DNA from: Klebsiella spallanzanii
GTDB taxonomy: Bacteria; Pseudomonadota; Gammaproteobacteria; Enterobacterales; Enterobacteriaceae
Reading direction: 5' to 3'
Assembly (NCBI RefSeq): GCF_902158555.1
Contig: NZ_CABGGS010000047.1
Location: 124,001 to 188,000, forward strand
Length of the DNA: 64,000 nt
Under the pieces are notes generated by a model. The model saw nothing but the letters and a program-made list of their open reading frames with translations, searched no databases and was not told the origin of the DNA. Position numbers and translations under genes: made by a program. This document shows positions 28,083-37,155 of the stretch, piece by piece; the stretch's first letter is position 1; every line of letters begins with the position of its first letter.

Positions 28083-28149
28083 AAAGACAGCGATCACAAA
28101 GTGTTTATAAAAAAGACATACGATCACAACATGTTCATAGAATGAACAT
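28083..28149. repeat. Tandem upstream activator sites
   Basis: Two related units lie 30 bases apart, each with GACA, then CGATCACAA (28091-28099 and 28121-28129), then TGTT. The second unit ends in a perfect inverted repeat, ATGTTCAT-AGA-ATGAACAT (28131-28149). Centred about 75 and 105 bases upstream of the inferred start, they are placed like enhancer sites for the sigma-54 activator. Three helical turns of spacing put both on the same DNA face. Confidence 0.75.
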
Positions 28150-28166
28150 TTCCAAACCAGAAAATA

Positions 28167-30164
28167 ATGAAATTTATGAATCAAAATCATAGCGACATCT
28201 GGGATGAAGAATGGGAGCTGATTGCGAGGCTTAACTACGAGCAAAGCTTTACCCAATACACTGGTGAACTGGGCCTGGCCTGGAAAGCATTCGAACAAGG
28301 GGAAGCCCCAAAAGGCTTGCGATCTGCTATCCACGCGTCATGGCTACGCAGCCACACCGACGGTATTGATGCTTACCAATTCGAGTATCAATTTTGCGAA
28401 CAGAGCGAGCTGCGCAGAATAATGGCGCGTAATTCGCTGCTGATCGCCATTGCCCGCGACATCATGCGCAACCTGTTGGCCTATAACCCTGACGGGCATA
28501 TCAACCTGACGGATGCCAACGGCGTGATCGTGCATTTTTGTGGCCAGGATTTGACGCCAATCGGTAGCGTACTTAGCGAATCTGTACAAGGGACGAACTG
28601 TACCGGACGTTGCCTGAAAGAGAACAAGCTCGTTTATTTATTGAGCGCAGAGAACTACAAAGAAGCGCTGCGCGTACGTGGTAAACACTGTGCGGCAGCC
28701 CCGATACGAGATGAAAACGGTGTAATGCTGGGTGTATTAACGCTTACGGCTAATCCCGGCTGTTTCCACTACCACACGCTGGGTACGGTTCAGGCAGCCG
28801 CTGAAGCTATATCTCAGCAATTGATTTTGCGTCGTTTAGTGAACGAGCAGGAATCTGTAATGGAATTGCTTAATGAGGGCGTGTTGGTCATCAGCGAGCA
28901 AGGTTCTATTCGCCAGCTAAATTGTTATGCCCGCCAGGTTCTGGGTATTCAGGAAGATGTCCGTTTTCGTGACGCTGATGAAGTATTGCGACCGGACGGC
29001 TGTTCTCTTAAAGAACTGCCGGCCTGCAAAGATCGTAATATCACGTTCTGTCCCGCCGCCGATTCACGTATTTCATGTGTGATCTCTGTTGTCACCACTC
29101 CTGAAGGTGGCCGCGTGATCTCAATGCGTGATAACCGACGCGTGCGTGATATGACTCACCGTGTTATTGGCAGCAGCGCCAGCTATAACTTCGATATGAT
29201 TCTTGGCCAGTCACGTGTCATGCAGGATACGCGTAATAAAGCGCGCAGCGTCGGACGTAGCGATAGTACCGTACTGCTGACGGGTGAAAGCGGAACAGGA
29301 AAGGAGCTTTTTGCTCAATCTATTCATAATGCTAGTCATCGTAATGCGGGACCGTTTCTCGCTGTTAACTGCGGTGCCATTCCGCGCGATCTGGTTCAGA
29401 GTGAATTATTTGGCTATGAAGATGGGGCCTTTACTGGTTCAAGACGCGGTGGTGCCGCAGGTAAATTTGAACTGGCTGATGGCGGAACGTTATTTCTTGA
29501 TGAAATCGGCGATATGCCGCTTGAAGCACAGGCTAGCCTGCTGAGAGTTTTACAGGAAGGCGAAGTCATGCGCATTGGCGGCAAGCGTCCGTTGAAGGTT
29601 AACGTGCGGATTATCGCAGCGACCAACCGGGACCTGAAAAAAGATATTGAACATGGTTCATTCCGCCGTGACCTCTACTTCCGTCTGAACGTCATCAGTC
29701 TGCCAATTCCACCATTACGGGCGAGAAAAGAAGATATCAAAGAGCTGACAGACTGGTTCTGTGGAAAAATTTGCCGGGCGCTTGGTCGAAATCGTGCGTT
29801 ATTTTCTGATTCCGCTCTGAAATTGATGGAAAGCTACGACTGGCCGGGCAACGTTAGAGAACTGGAGAACATCGTCGAACGCACTATAAATCTCACAGAG
29901 GTAGAGGAAATCAGGGACAAAGATCTGCCCGAGGAAATGTACCTGCCCACCGACATGAATTTGGCTATTCATGGTGGGAACATTCAGAATTATAGTTTGA
30001 AAGAGAGTGAAAAGACGCTTATCGAATGCTGTCTGGCGGAAAAGAAAGGTAACCTGCGCCAGGTCGCTATAGCACTCAAACTCTCGCGTGGCGCGCTTTA
30101 CAATAAACTGAAGCGTTACGGTATTGAAGCCAACGAATACCGCAACCCTGGTGATGGCGTATGA
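28167..30164 (+). CDS. Sigma-54-dependent activator (AcoR/DhaR-like)
   Basis: 665 residues. A GAF-like sensor lies in about 85-220 and a PAS-like segment in about 228-330. The AAA+ domain has Walker A GESGTGKE (373-380), the sigma-54 contact loop GAFTGS (420-425), Walker [11 protein letters not shown] (441-450) and [16 protein letters not shown] Fis-type helix-turn-helix is at 625-655. Missing response-regulator Asp motifs mean a small-molecule signal rather than phosphorylation. The start is ATG 28167 or 28176; neither has a strong site. Divergent from the inositol-type operon, which it probably activates. Confidence 0.9.
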   Translation: MKFMNQNHSDIWDEEWELIARLNYEQSFTQYTGELGLAWKAFEQGEAPKGLRSAIHASWLRSHTDGIDAYQFEYQFCEQSELRRIMARNSLLIAIARDIMRNLLAYNPDGHINLTDANGVIVHFCGQDLTPIGSVLSESVQGTNCTGRCLKENKLVYLLSAENYKEALRVRGKHCAAAPIRDENGVMLGVLTLTANPGCFHYHTLGTVQAAAEAISQQLILRRLVNEQESVMELLNEGVLVISEQGSIRQLNCYARQVLGIQEDVRFRDADEVLRPDGCSLKELPACKDRNITFCPAADSRISCVISVVTTPEGGRVISMRDNRRVRDMTHRVIGSSASYNFDMILGQSRVMQDTRNKARSVGRSDSTVLLTGESGTGKELFAQSIHNASHRNAGPFLAVNCGAIPRDLVQSELFGYEDGAFTGSRRGGAAGKFELADGGTLFLDEIGDMPLEAQASLLRVLQEGEVMRIGGKRPLKVNVRIIAATNRDLKKDIEHGSFRRDLYFRLNVISLPIPPLRARKEDIKELTDWFCGKICRALGRNRALFSDSALKLMESYDWPGNVRELENIVERTINLTEVEEIRDKDLPEEMYLPTDMNLAIHGGNIQNYSLKESEKTLIECCLAEKKGNLRQVAIALKLSRGALYNKLKRYGIEANEYRNPGDGV

Positions 30165-30204
30165 TCCTACGCAGAGTGACTTTGATAGCGCCCAACTCGT
30201 GGGT

Positions 30205-30231
30205 CAAGCTGGCCATGTGACGGCCAGCTTG
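30205..30231. terminator. Hairpin between the convergent activator and ompW
   Basis: Perfect 10-base-pair stem CAAGCTGGCC (30205-30214) with GGCCAGCTTG (30222-30231), loop of seven. No U tract on either side, so termination is plausible but weak. Confidence 0.45.
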
Positions 30232-30241
30232 CGCGAAGAGA

Positions 30242-30880
30242 TTAGAACCGGTATCCCGCAGAGAACATAAACACCCACGGATCCAGGCGCACGCTGTCGT
30301 GCTGGCGAGCCTCGCCCAGTTTATAGCTCGCGGTGGTGTCGATATCCATGTACCACACTGACATGTTAATCAACCAGTCGCGGTTAATCAGATAATCCAT
30401 ACCGACTTGCCCTGCCGCTCCCCAGGAATCTTTCAGGCTCAGATCGGATATTCCGGTTTTTTTACCCGTATCGTTTACGCTTTCGTCAAAGAAGGTGGTG
30501 TAGTTAATACCCACACCCACATACGGACGCAGTTTGCTGCTGGAGTCGCCAAAGTACCACTGAGCCATTAACGTCGGGGGTAAATGATGAACGGTAGCAA
30601 TATTGCCGGTTGCTGCAGTCCCGACTTTATGGCGGAACGGCGTCGCGGCCAGCAGTTCAACACCGATATTATCCGTTGCCATATAGGTGAACGTCAGGCC
30701 CAGCTGTGTATTGTTGCTAACGTTAAAGCCTCCCAGGCTGCCTAACGTACCGCCCGCCCCTTCTGTTGGCCTGACGGTTGCCGAACCTGCACGAATAAAA
30801 AATTCCCCCGCTTCATGCGCCCAGACGCTGCCGCTGGTGAGAGTGCTCAGAATAACAAACGCCGCTGCTAACTTTTTCAT
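30242..30880 (-). CDS. ompW: Outer membrane protein W
   Basis: 212 residues, eight-stranded beta barrel. The signal peptide MKKLAAAFVILSTLTSGSVWA is cleaved before HEAGEFFIRAG. The C-terminus MFSAGYRF ends in Phe, as outer-membrane barrels do. ATG 30880 follows GAGGAAGTGGG; 25 upstream codons are open but not used. OmpW forms a hydrophobic channel and is FNR-regulated in E. coli; an FNR-like site lies upstream. It is divergent from yciC, as in E. coli. Confidence 0.95.
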   Translation of the reverse strand: MKKLAAAFVILSTLTSGSVWAHEAGEFFIRAGSATVRPTEGAGGTLGSLGGFNVSNNTQLGLTFTYMATDNIGVELLAATPFRHKVGTAATGNIATVHHLPPTLMAQWYFGDSSSKLRPYVGVGINYTTFFDESVNDTGKKTGISDLSLKDSWGAAGQVGMDYLINRDWLINMSVWYMDIDTTASYKLGEARQHDSVRLDPWVFMFSAGYRF

Positions 30881-31193
30881 ACCCACTTCCTCATTATGGT
30901 TATTCAGCGCAAGAATATACCTACAATGAAGTATGTTTGATCCAACATAGATCACATTAAAAAGGCAAATTTAACATTTATTGATCCAGATTAATTTTCA
31001 CTTTTTCAATGCAATCAGTGATAAGCGCGCAACATCAAAATTCTGCTTTTGCGCTACTCAAGGCAGCGCATCGCTGGTTTCCTCTTCTATTTACAAAGAT
31101 ATACTTAGCGCGCAGGAGCAGAGACTGCTACCCAGCCGCGATTTGCGGTACAATCGCCCGCTAGTTAACACCTGCAATACTCAAGGAGAATGC
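30881..31193. promoter_or_regulatory. ompW-yciC divergent region
   Basis: About 310 bases without a gene. AT-rich near ompW. It contains an FNR-like site at 30981-30994 and an imperfect TTTGATC...GATCACA element at about 30937-30957. The yciC side carries AGGAGAATGC as ribosome site. Nothing else is apparent. Confidence 0.5.
30981..30994. promoter_or_regulatory. FNR-like site upstream of ompW
   Basis: TTGATCCAGATTAA matches TTGAT-N4-ATCAA at 9 of 10 positions, about 100 bases upstream of the ompW start. E. coli ompW is an FNR target, so function is plausible. Confidence 0.6.
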
Positions 31194-31937
31194 ATGTCTA
31201 TCACGGCGAAGTCCGTCTACCGTGACACCGGAAACTTTTTCCGCAATCAGTTCGTTACTATCCTGCTGATTGCGCTGCTATGCGCGTTCATAACGGTAGT
31301 ACTTGGCCATGCCTTTTCACCCAGTGAAGAGCAGCTATCGATCTTGAGCCAGGGCGATAGCCTGGCGGGTAGCGGTGGGCTGTTCGAGCTGGTCCAGAGC
31401 ATGACGCCGGAGCAACAGCAGATCCTGCTGCGCGCTTCCGCCGCCTCCACGTTCTCCGGTCTGGTGGGTAATGCCATTCTTGCTGGCGGCGTTCTGCTGA
31501 TGATTCAGATGATCTCTGCCGGTCAGCGCGTCAGCGCTCTACGGGCGATCGGCGCTTCCGCACCGGTATTGCCAAAGCTGCTGCTGCTGATCCTGCTGAC
31601 GACCTTTGTGGTCCAGATGGGGATGATGCTGGTGGTGGTGCCGGGCGTCCTGCTGGCTATCGTGCTCTCTTTCGCGCCGGTGATGCTGGTACAGGATAAA
31701 ATCGGTATCTTCAGCGCCATGCGTAGCAGCATGCGCCTGGCGTGGGCCAATGTACGCCTGGTGGCTCCGGCTATCATCGGCTGGCTGCTGGCGAAAACCC
31801 TGCTGCTGCTGTTTGCCTCCAGCTTCGCGGTACTGACGCCAAACGTTGGCGCTGTGGTAATAAATACTCTCAGCAATCTGATCTCCGCATTGTTGCTGAT
31901 CTATTTATTCCGCTTGTATATGCTTATTCGTAACTAA
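31194..31937 (+). CDS. yciC: UPF0259 inner membrane protein YciC
   Basis: 247 residues, E. coli length. About six membrane helices (for example [19 protein letters not shown] and [20 protein letters not shown]). Function unknown. ATG 31194 ([20 protein letters not shown]) follows AAGGAGAATGC. The frame extends 71 codons upstream into the ompW promoter and is not used there. Followed by yciB 51 bases on. Confidence 0.94.
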   Translation: MSITAKSVYRDTGNFFRNQFVTILLIALLCAFITVVLGHAFSPSEEQLSILSQGDSLAGSGGLFELVQSMTPEQQQILLRASAASTFSGLVGNAILAGGVLLMIQMISAGQRVSALRAIGASAPVLPKLLLLILLTTFVVQMGMMLVVVPGVLLAIVLSFAPVMLVQDKIGIFSAMRSSMRLAWANVRLVAPAIIGWLLAKTLLLLFASSFAVLTPNVGAVVINTLSNLISALLLIYLFRLYMLIRN

Positions 31938-31988
31938 CTTAATTCGGGCCGGATCCTCCCGGCCCTTTCTGAACGACGGAATCGATGT

Positions 31989-32528
31989 ATGAAGCAGTTT
32001 TTGGATTTTTTACCGCTGGTAGTCTTCTTCGCATTCTACAAGCTTTACGATATCTACGCCGCGACGACCGCGCTAATTATCGCCACAGCCATTGTGTTGA
32101 TCTACAGCTGGGTGCGCTATCGCAAAGTCGAGAAAATGGCGCTGATTACTTTTGTACTGGTCGCCGTATTTGGCGGACTGACCATCTTCTTCCATAACGA
32201 CGAATTTATTAAATGGAAAGTGACGGTTATCTACGTTCTGTTTGCCAGCGCGCTGCTGTTTAGCCAGTGGGTGATGAAAAAGCCGCTTATCCAGCGCATG
32301 TTGGGTAAAGAGTTAACGTTGCCGCAGCAGGTGTGGTCGCGTCTGAATCTGGCCTGGGCGGTGTTTTTCATCCTCTGCGGGCTGGCGAATATCTACATCG
32401 CTTTCTGGCTACCGCAGAATATTTGGGTCAACTTCAAAGTCTTCGGCCTGACGGCTCTGACGCTGGTGTTCACCCTGCTGAGCGGCGTTTACATCTATCG
32501 CCATATGCCGCAGGATGACAACCACTAA
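31989..32528 (+). CDS. yciB: Inner membrane septation protein A family (YciB/IspZ)
   Basis: 179 residues, five predicted helices; begins [23 protein letters not shown], the family signature. Linked in other bacteria to septation and, with DcrB, to envelope homeostasis. It is downstream of yciC and closed by a strong terminator, whereas in E. coli yciA follows directly. Here about 2.7 kb of extra DNA intervenes. Confidence 0.95.
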   Translation: MKQFLDFLPLVVFFAFYKLYDIYAATTALIIATAIVLIYSWVRYRKVEKMALITFVLVAVFGGLTIFFHNDEFIKWKVTVIYVLFASALLFSQWVMKKPLIQRMLGKELTLPQQVWSRLNLAWAVFFILCGLANIYIAFWLPQNIWVNFKVFGLTALTLVFTLLSGVYIYRHMPQDDNH

Positions 32529-32541
32529 ACGACTATTCCCC

Positions 32542-32568
32542 CGGCACGCAGTCCTGCGTGCCGTTTTT
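32542..32568 (+). terminator. Terminator of yciCB
   Basis: Perfect nine-base-pair stem CGGCACGCA (32542-32550) with TGCGTGCCG (32555-32563), loop GTCC, then TTTTT. Confidence 0.93.
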
Positions 32569-32589
32569 CATTGCTTCCCGCCGGCATAA

Positions 32590-32892
32590 AGCGCTTCAGC
32601 TGAAACCCCGCTGTTTTATGTCGGCGCGACGCTGGGCAACGCGCTGGTCCCCCTGCTTCATATGCCGTTGAGCTTTTTAGCCGGAATTGGCTTTGTCGCC
32701 GTTTTTGCCGCTGCAGCCAATACCCCTATAGCTTCTACCCTGATGGCCATTGAGCTGTTTGGTTCTGAAATCGGAATTTATGCTGCGCTAGCCTGCGTGG
32801 TGGCCTGGCGGTTTCTTCACGATATCTACCACATGCTGGAAAGTTGCGGCAATTGTGAGGATTTGATGGAGATTAACGCCAATCAATTGTAA
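32590..32892 (+). pseudogene. Remnant of a ClC-type chloride channel gene (3' end only)
   Basis: An open frame of about 100 codons equals the last quarter of a ClC family channel: [43 protein letters not shown] in pieces, then [20 protein letters not shown]. Full proteins have over 400 residues; the first three quarters, including the selectivity regions, are missing and a TAA stands at 32587. ATG 32662 has no ribosome site. It looks like deletion debris at the junction where the receptor gene was inserted. Confidence 0.8.
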
Positions 32893-32909
32893 TGATAATA
32901 ATTATCATT
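32891..32909. promoter_or_regulatory. Fur box upstream of the siderophore receptor
   Basis: AATGATAATAATTATCATT is a near-perfect palindrome containing TGATAAT-N-ATTATCA, the full Fur consensus. It lies 47-65 bases before the receptor start, so the gene is expected to be derepressed by iron starvation. Confidence 0.93.
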
Positions 32910-32955
32910 GATATTCTCGATCTCAATTTTTCATGATTTGATATGGATATTCATA

Positions 32956-35136
32956 ATGAGACCGCAGAAAAATCACATAGCAACGCCTCTTGCCCTGGCC
33001 ATCGCAGGCTTACTTAGCCCGGGTGTTTTCGCCGAAGAGGTAGAGCAGGATACCGAAACGATGGTCGTTCGGGGAACCGCTGAAGAAGCGCTCAAACAGC
33101 AGCCGGGCGTTTCGATCATCACCGCAGAAGATATCGCTAAAGATCCTCCGGTTAACGATCTGTCAGAAATCATTCGTAAAATGCCCGGTGTCAATCTGAC
33201 CGGCAACAGCGCCAGCGGTAGCCGCGGTAACAACCGACAAATCGATATTCGCGGCATGGGGCCGGAAAATACGCTGATTCTTATTGATGGCGTACCCGTC
33301 ACCTCTCGTAACTCGGTACGCTACAGCTGGCGCGGTGAGCGTGATACCCGCGGCGACAGCAACTGGGTGCCGCCGGAAATGGTCGAGCGTATCGAGGTTC
33401 TGCGCGGCCCTGCGGCGGCGCGCTACGGCTCAGGCGCCGCGGGCGGCGTGGTGAATATTATTACTAAACGTCCGACCAACGACTGGCACGGCTCGCTCTC
33501 GCTCTATACTAATCAGCCGGAAAATAATAAAGAAGGCTCCACCAACCGGGCTAACTTTAACCTTAACGGACCGCTGGCCGGCGATGCCCTCACCATGCGC
33601 CTGTACGGCAACATCAACAAAACGGAACCCGATGCCTGGGATATCAACCACGCTCAAAATGGCTCTTATGCCGCAGGCCGCGAAGGCGTGCGCAACAAAG
33701 ATATTAACGCCCTGCTGTCATGGAAAGTGACGCCGCAGCAGATTGTCGATTTCAGCTACGCCTATAGCCGCCAGGGCAATATTTATGCCGGAGATACTCA
33801 GTACAGCAACGGCAACGTCAGTCCAAACGGGCTGGTGGATTCGCTTTACGGCCAGGAAACAAACCGGATGTATCGTCAGACCTGGGGCCTGACCTATAAC
33901 GGCATCTGGGACTGGGGCCAGTCGAAAGCGGGCGTCTACTACGAAAAAACCAACAACACCCGCCTGCAGGAGGGTTCCACCGGCCGCGTAGAAGGAATGA
34001 TCAACAGCGATGAATATGCCACCAGTCGCCTGGAATCGTGGCGCTCAACCGGCGAGTTGAATATTCCCTTCAACTGGCTGGCTGAACAGACCCTGACATT
34101 GGGTATGGAGTGGAATCGCGATGAGCTGAATGACCCGGCGTCGATGCAGGCCACTAGCGTAACGGAAGAAGTCCCCGGTTCTTCCGGCGATCCGTCTCAG
34201 CGCAGCCCCAAAAATAGCGCCACCCTGACCGGTATCTATCTCGAAGACAATATTGAAGCGACGCCGGGCACCAATATTATCCCCGGCCTGCGCTTTGACT
34301 ATCACAACGACTTCGGCAGCAACTGGAGCCCAAGTCTGAACCTGTCGCAGGATCTGGGCGATATGTTTAAGGTCAAAGCGGGTATTGCCCGGGTGTTTAA
34401 AGCACCGAACCTGTATCAGTCCAGCGAGGGCTATTTGCTGCGCACGAACGGTAACGGCTGCCCAACCGACCTCACCGGGAATGGTTGTTATCTGCTGGGT
34501 AACCCAAATCTTGATCCGGAAATCAGCGTCAACAAAGAGGTTGGCCTTGAATTTAACTTAAATGGCTACAATGCCGGTATTACCTGGTTCCGTAACGATT
34601 ACAAAAATAAAATCGTTTCCGGTACCGACGTGATGGGCTATACCTCTGATGGGAATTATATTCTCCAGTGGCAGAACGGCGGTAAAGCGGTCGTTGAAGG
34701 TCTCGAAGGAACGCTGCTGGTTCCGGTGATTGCCGATACGCTCAGCTGGCGCACTAACGCTACCTATATGATCAAATCGGAAAATAAAGATACCGGCAAT
34801 CCGCTGTCCGTTATTCCGAAATATACCATCAATACTTCGCTCGATTGGCAGGTGACCAGCAAACTGTCGGCGAACGTCAACTGGACGATGTACGGTCGGC
34901 AGAAACCGCGCGAATACGCGGAAATTCGTAACGAGATTAACTCGTTAGCCACCAACGAAGTCGGCGCCTATTCCGTGGTTGGTATTGGCGGTAACTACCA
35001 GCTAATGAAAGATCTGCGCCTGAATGCGGGTATTAGCAACCTGTTCGATAAGCAAATTTATCGCGAAAACTCAGGTGCTTCGACCTATAACGAACCGGGC
35101 CGTGCTTACTACGCTGGCGTCACGCTCTCCTTCTAA
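32956..35136 (+). CDS. TonB-dependent catecholate siderophore receptor (FepA-like)
   Basis: 726 residues. A signal peptide ends near Ala26; TonB box DTETMVV near residues 32-38; plug domain with LSEIIRKMPGVNLTGNS and RGMGPENTLILIDGVPV; VERIEVLRGPAAARYGSGAAGGVVNI marks the plug end. A 22-strand barrel follows, ending in Phe (YYAGVTLSF). The Cys pair in GNGCPTDLTGNGCYL is typical of FepA/IroN/PfeA. Ligand enterobactin or a related catecholate is inferred. It is outside the fep cluster, so probably an additional receptor. ATG 32956 is selected because the signal peptide follows it directly. Confidence 0.9.
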   Translation: MRPQKNHIATPLALAIAGLLSPGVFAEEVEQDTETMVVRGTAEEALKQQPGVSIITAEDIAKDPPVNDLSEIIRKMPGVNLTGNSASGSRGNNRQIDIRGMGPENTLILIDGVPVTSRNSVRYSWRGERDTRGDSNWVPPEMVERIEVLRGPAAARYGSGAAGGVVNIITKRPTNDWHGSLSLYTNQPENNKEGSTNRANFNLNGPLAGDALTMRLYGNINKTEPDAWDINHAQNGSYAAGREGVRNKDINALLSWKVTPQQIVDFSYAYSRQGNIYAGDTQYSNGNVSPNGLVDSLYGQETNRMYRQTWGLTYNGIWDWGQSKAGVYYEKTNNTRLQEGSTGRVEGMINSDEYATSRLESWRSTGELNIPFNWLAEQTLTLGMEWNRDELNDPASMQATSVTEEVPGSSGDPSQRSPKNSATLTGIYLEDNIEATPGTNIIPGLRFDYHNDFGSNWSPSLNLSQDLGDMFKVKAGIARVFKAPNLYQSSEGYLLRTNGNGCPTDLTGNGCYLLGNPNLDPEISVNKEVGLEFNLNGYNAGITWFRNDYKNKIVSGTDVMGYTSDGNYILQWQNGGKAVVEGLEGTLLVPVIADTLSWRTNATYMIKSENKDTGNPLSVIPKYTINTSLDWQVTSKLSANVNWTMYGRQKPREYAEIRNEINSLATNEVGAYSVVGIGGNYQLMKDLRLNAGISNLFDKQIYRENSGASTYNEPGRAYYAGVTLSF

Positions 35137-35143
35137 ACCCTTG

Positions 35144-35161
35144 CGCCCGCGCTGGCGGGCG
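35144..35161 (+). terminator. Weak hairpin after the receptor gene
   Basis: CGCCCGC (35144-35150) with GCGGGCG (35155-35161), loop GCTG. No U tract follows, so termination is uncertain. Confidence 0.4.
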
Positions 35162-35237
35162 TATTCCCCCTATTCTCTCCACGCCATTTTCATAGTAGCA
35201 TCGCGCCTGATCATCTTTGACTAGTACAGAGTATAGA

Positions 35238-35636
35238 ATGACAACAACAGATCTCGCGCCGAAGGGCGAATTGGTTTTACGCACCCTGGCGATGCCAGCG
35301 GACACCAACGCCAACGGCGATATTTTTGGCGGCTGGCTGATGTCGCAGATGGATATTGGCGGGGCCATTATGGCGAAAGAAATCGCCCACGGGCGCGTGG
35401 TCACCGTGCGCGTCGACGGCATGACCTTTCTACGTCCGGTCGCGGTGGGCGACGTGGTGTGCTGCTACGCGAACTGCGTGAAGCGCGGCAATACGTCGAT
35501 AACCATTAATATGGAAGTGTGGGTGAAAAAAGTGTCGTCTGAACCCATCGGGCAACGCTACAAGGCAACCGAAGCGCTATTTATCTACGTCGCAGTGGAT
35601 AATCAGGGCAAACCGCGCGCGCTGCCTGCCCTATAA
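35238..35636 (+). CDS. yciA: Acyl-CoA thioesterase YciA
   Basis: 132 residues, hot-dog fold. NANGDIFGGWLMSQMD carries the catalytic Asp and Asn-Gly helix of the TE6 family, and DGMTFLRPVAVGDVV follows. It hydrolyses a broad range of acyl-CoAs. ATG 35238 (MTTTDLAPKGELVLRTLAMP) matches the E. coli start; the frame begins 7 codons earlier. In E. coli tonB follows yciA, whereas here yniB does. Confidence 0.95.
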   Translation: MTTTDLAPKGELVLRTLAMPADTNANGDIFGGWLMSQMDIGGAIMAKEIAHGRVVTVRVDGMTFLRPVAVGDVVCCYANCVKRGNTSITINMEVWVKKVSSEPIGQRYKATEALFIYVAVDNQGKPRALPAL

Positions 35637-35638
35637 AT

Positions 35639-35670
35639 GGGTTAGCCCGGTAAACCCGCCGGGCTAACCC
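35639..35670. terminator. Shared hairpin between convergent yciA and yniB
   Basis: Perfect 12-base-pair stem GGGTTAGCCCGG (35639-35650) with CCGGGCTAACCC (35659-35670), loop of eight. It lies between the two stop codons. U tracts are poor on both sides. Confidence 0.65.
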
Positions 35671-35671
35671 C

Positions 35672-36208
35672 TTACAGAAAACCGAGTAAAGAAAAGAAGA
35701 AGTAACCCAGCACAATCACCATCACCGGCAGGACGTACAGCGAGAAATACTGCACCAGAATAGTATGACGCGGTACCACGACACGTTCAGCGATTTGCTC
35801 ACGCGTCAGCCCTTCCGCCCCTTTGGCCTGCTCCAGAATCAGCTGATCCTCAACCCCCTCACGTAGAAACTTCGCCTGGCGCCCCATCCGCGCGCCGGAT
35901 GCCTGTAGCGCCATCCCGACAAAGATCAGGATATAGATAATCCAGAAACCAATATTCATCCCGTGCTTAAAATCCGGCAGCGGCGAGTTGTACCAAAAGA
36001 AATTCAGGAACGGCGTATTAAAGCGCATCATCTCGATCATTACGTGGGCAAAGTCCATCATCACTGCATCGATGCCCGGTTTTTTCTCGCTGTGCTCGTA
36101 CATAAATTTCAGCACGGAAATCAGCGTCGAGAGCACCGCCGGGATAAATACCACCCACCCCAAAATACGTTTAAGTACTGCAATGCGTCCAGCTTGTTGA
36201 TACGTCAT
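35672..36208 (-). CDS. yniB: YniB family membrane protein
   Basis: 178 residues, four predicted membrane helices (ILGWVVFIPAVLSTLISVL; NIGFWIIYILIFVGMALQ; ILVQYFSLYVLPVMVIVLGYFFF). Matches E. coli YniB in length and position beside hxpB; function unknown. ATG 36208 is preceded by AAGGGGAACCC. Divergent from hxpB. Its being next to yciA marks a rearrangement against E. coli order. Confidence 0.9.
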   Translation of the reverse strand: MTYQQAGRIAVLKRILGWVVFIPAVLSTLISVLKFMYEHSEKKPGIDAVMMDFAHVMIEMMRFNTPFLNFFWYNSPLPDFKHGMNIGFWIIYILIFVGMALQASGARMGRQAKFLREGVEDQLILEQAKGAEGLTREQIAERVVVPRHTILVQYFSLYVLPVMVIVLGYFFFSLLGFL

Positions 36209-36338
36209 GGGTTCCCCTTGTTAAGACGCCTGATTCATTCTAAGTCTACCTTCGTCGGCGAATTTCGCCCAATAATGCGCGGTATGATATACCATGAGGG
36301 CCGATTCGTTATCTACTTACGCTACAGGAGAGGGACTT

Positions 36339-37007
36339 ATGTCAGCCAGGCGACAGATTGATGCCGCGATTTTTGATATGGATGGATTACTGATTGATTC
36401 CGAGCCGCTGTGGGATAAAGCCGAGCTGGAAGTGATTGCAAGCCTTGGGGTGGATATCAGCCGCCGCAATGAAATGCCCGATATTCTGGGGCTACGCATC
36501 GATTTAGTCGTCGACCTGTGGTTTGCTCAACAGCCGTGGACAGGCCCGGATCGCGCGGAAGTCACCGCGCGAATCATCAACCGCGCCATTCAACTGGTTG
36601 AAGAAGCGCGCCCAATCCTGCCCGGTGCGCGGGAAGCCGTCGCGATGTGTAAAGCCCAGGGGCTGAAAATCGGTCTGGCGTCAGCGTCGCCGCTGAGAAT
36701 GCTGGAAAAAGTCCTCACCATGTTTGAGCTGCGCGACCAGTTTGACGCCCTCTCGTCTGCCGAATTGCTGCCATTCAGCAAACCGCACCCGCAGGTTTAT
36801 CTAAACTGTGCCGAAAAACTCGGCATCAGCCCCATGAACTGCGTGGCGCTGGAAGACTCTGTGAATGGCATGATTGCCAGCAAAGCGGCACGTATGCGCT
36901 CGATTGTCGTACCTGAAGCAGAAAACAGCCGTGACCCGCGCTTCGTGCTGGCCGATGTGAAGCTGACAAGCCTGAAATCCCTCACCCTGACCGACCTGCT
37001 CGGTTAA
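36339..37007 (+). CDS. hxpB: Hexitol phosphatase B (HAD family)
   Basis: 222 residues, HAD phosphatase: motif I DMDGLLIDSE with nucleophile Asp14, motif II LASASP, Lys in FSKPHP and motif III LEDSVNGM. The E. coli enzyme acts on 2-deoxyglucose-6-phosphate and hexitol phosphates. ATG 36339 follows AGGAGAGGGA; the frame opens 15 codons earlier. Followed by an unusual hairpin and kduD. Confidence 0.94.
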   Translation: MSARRQIDAAIFDMDGLLIDSEPLWDKAELEVIASLGVDISRRNEMPDILGLRIDLVVDLWFAQQPWTGPDRAEVTARIINRAIQLVEEARPILPGAREAVAMCKAQGLKIGLASASPLRMLEKVLTMFELRDQFDALSSAELLPFSKPHPQVYLNCAEKLGISPMNCVALEDSVNGMIASKAARMRSIVVPEAENSRDPRFVLADVKLTSLKSLTLTDLLG

Positions 37008-37015
37008 GCCATCCG

Positions 37016-37050
37016 GTGATGATGGGATAGTAACCCTATCTTATCATCAC
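37016..37050. repeat. 15-base-pair hairpin between hxpB and kduD
   Basis: GTGATGATGGGATAG (37016-37030) pairs with CTATCTTATCATCAC (37036-37050), including two G-U pairs in RNA, five-base loop. It is followed by AAAATTAAAA rather than T residues, so not a standard terminator for hxpB. It may be an mRNA 3'-stabilising hairpin or a protein-binding palindrome. Confidence 0.6.
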
Positions 37051-37053
37051 AAA

Positions 37054-37072
37054 ATTAAAACAGCGTTTCATT
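37054..37072. promoter_or_regulatory. KdgR-type operator upstream of kduD
   Basis: ATTAAAACAGCGTTTCATT agrees with the KdgR consensus AATRAAAYRYNRTTTYATT at 17 of 19 positions. It lies 84-102 bases upstream of kduD. KdgR represses pectin and hexuronate catabolic genes, which supports the kduD assignment. Confidence 0.72.
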
Positions 37073-37155
37073 TTTAATTGTTTTTTCTTCTCTCGCCCTC
37101 TATGCTTGTCTCAACAGCGTTATTTGACGCATGAAATCAGCATACAGAGGTGCAT

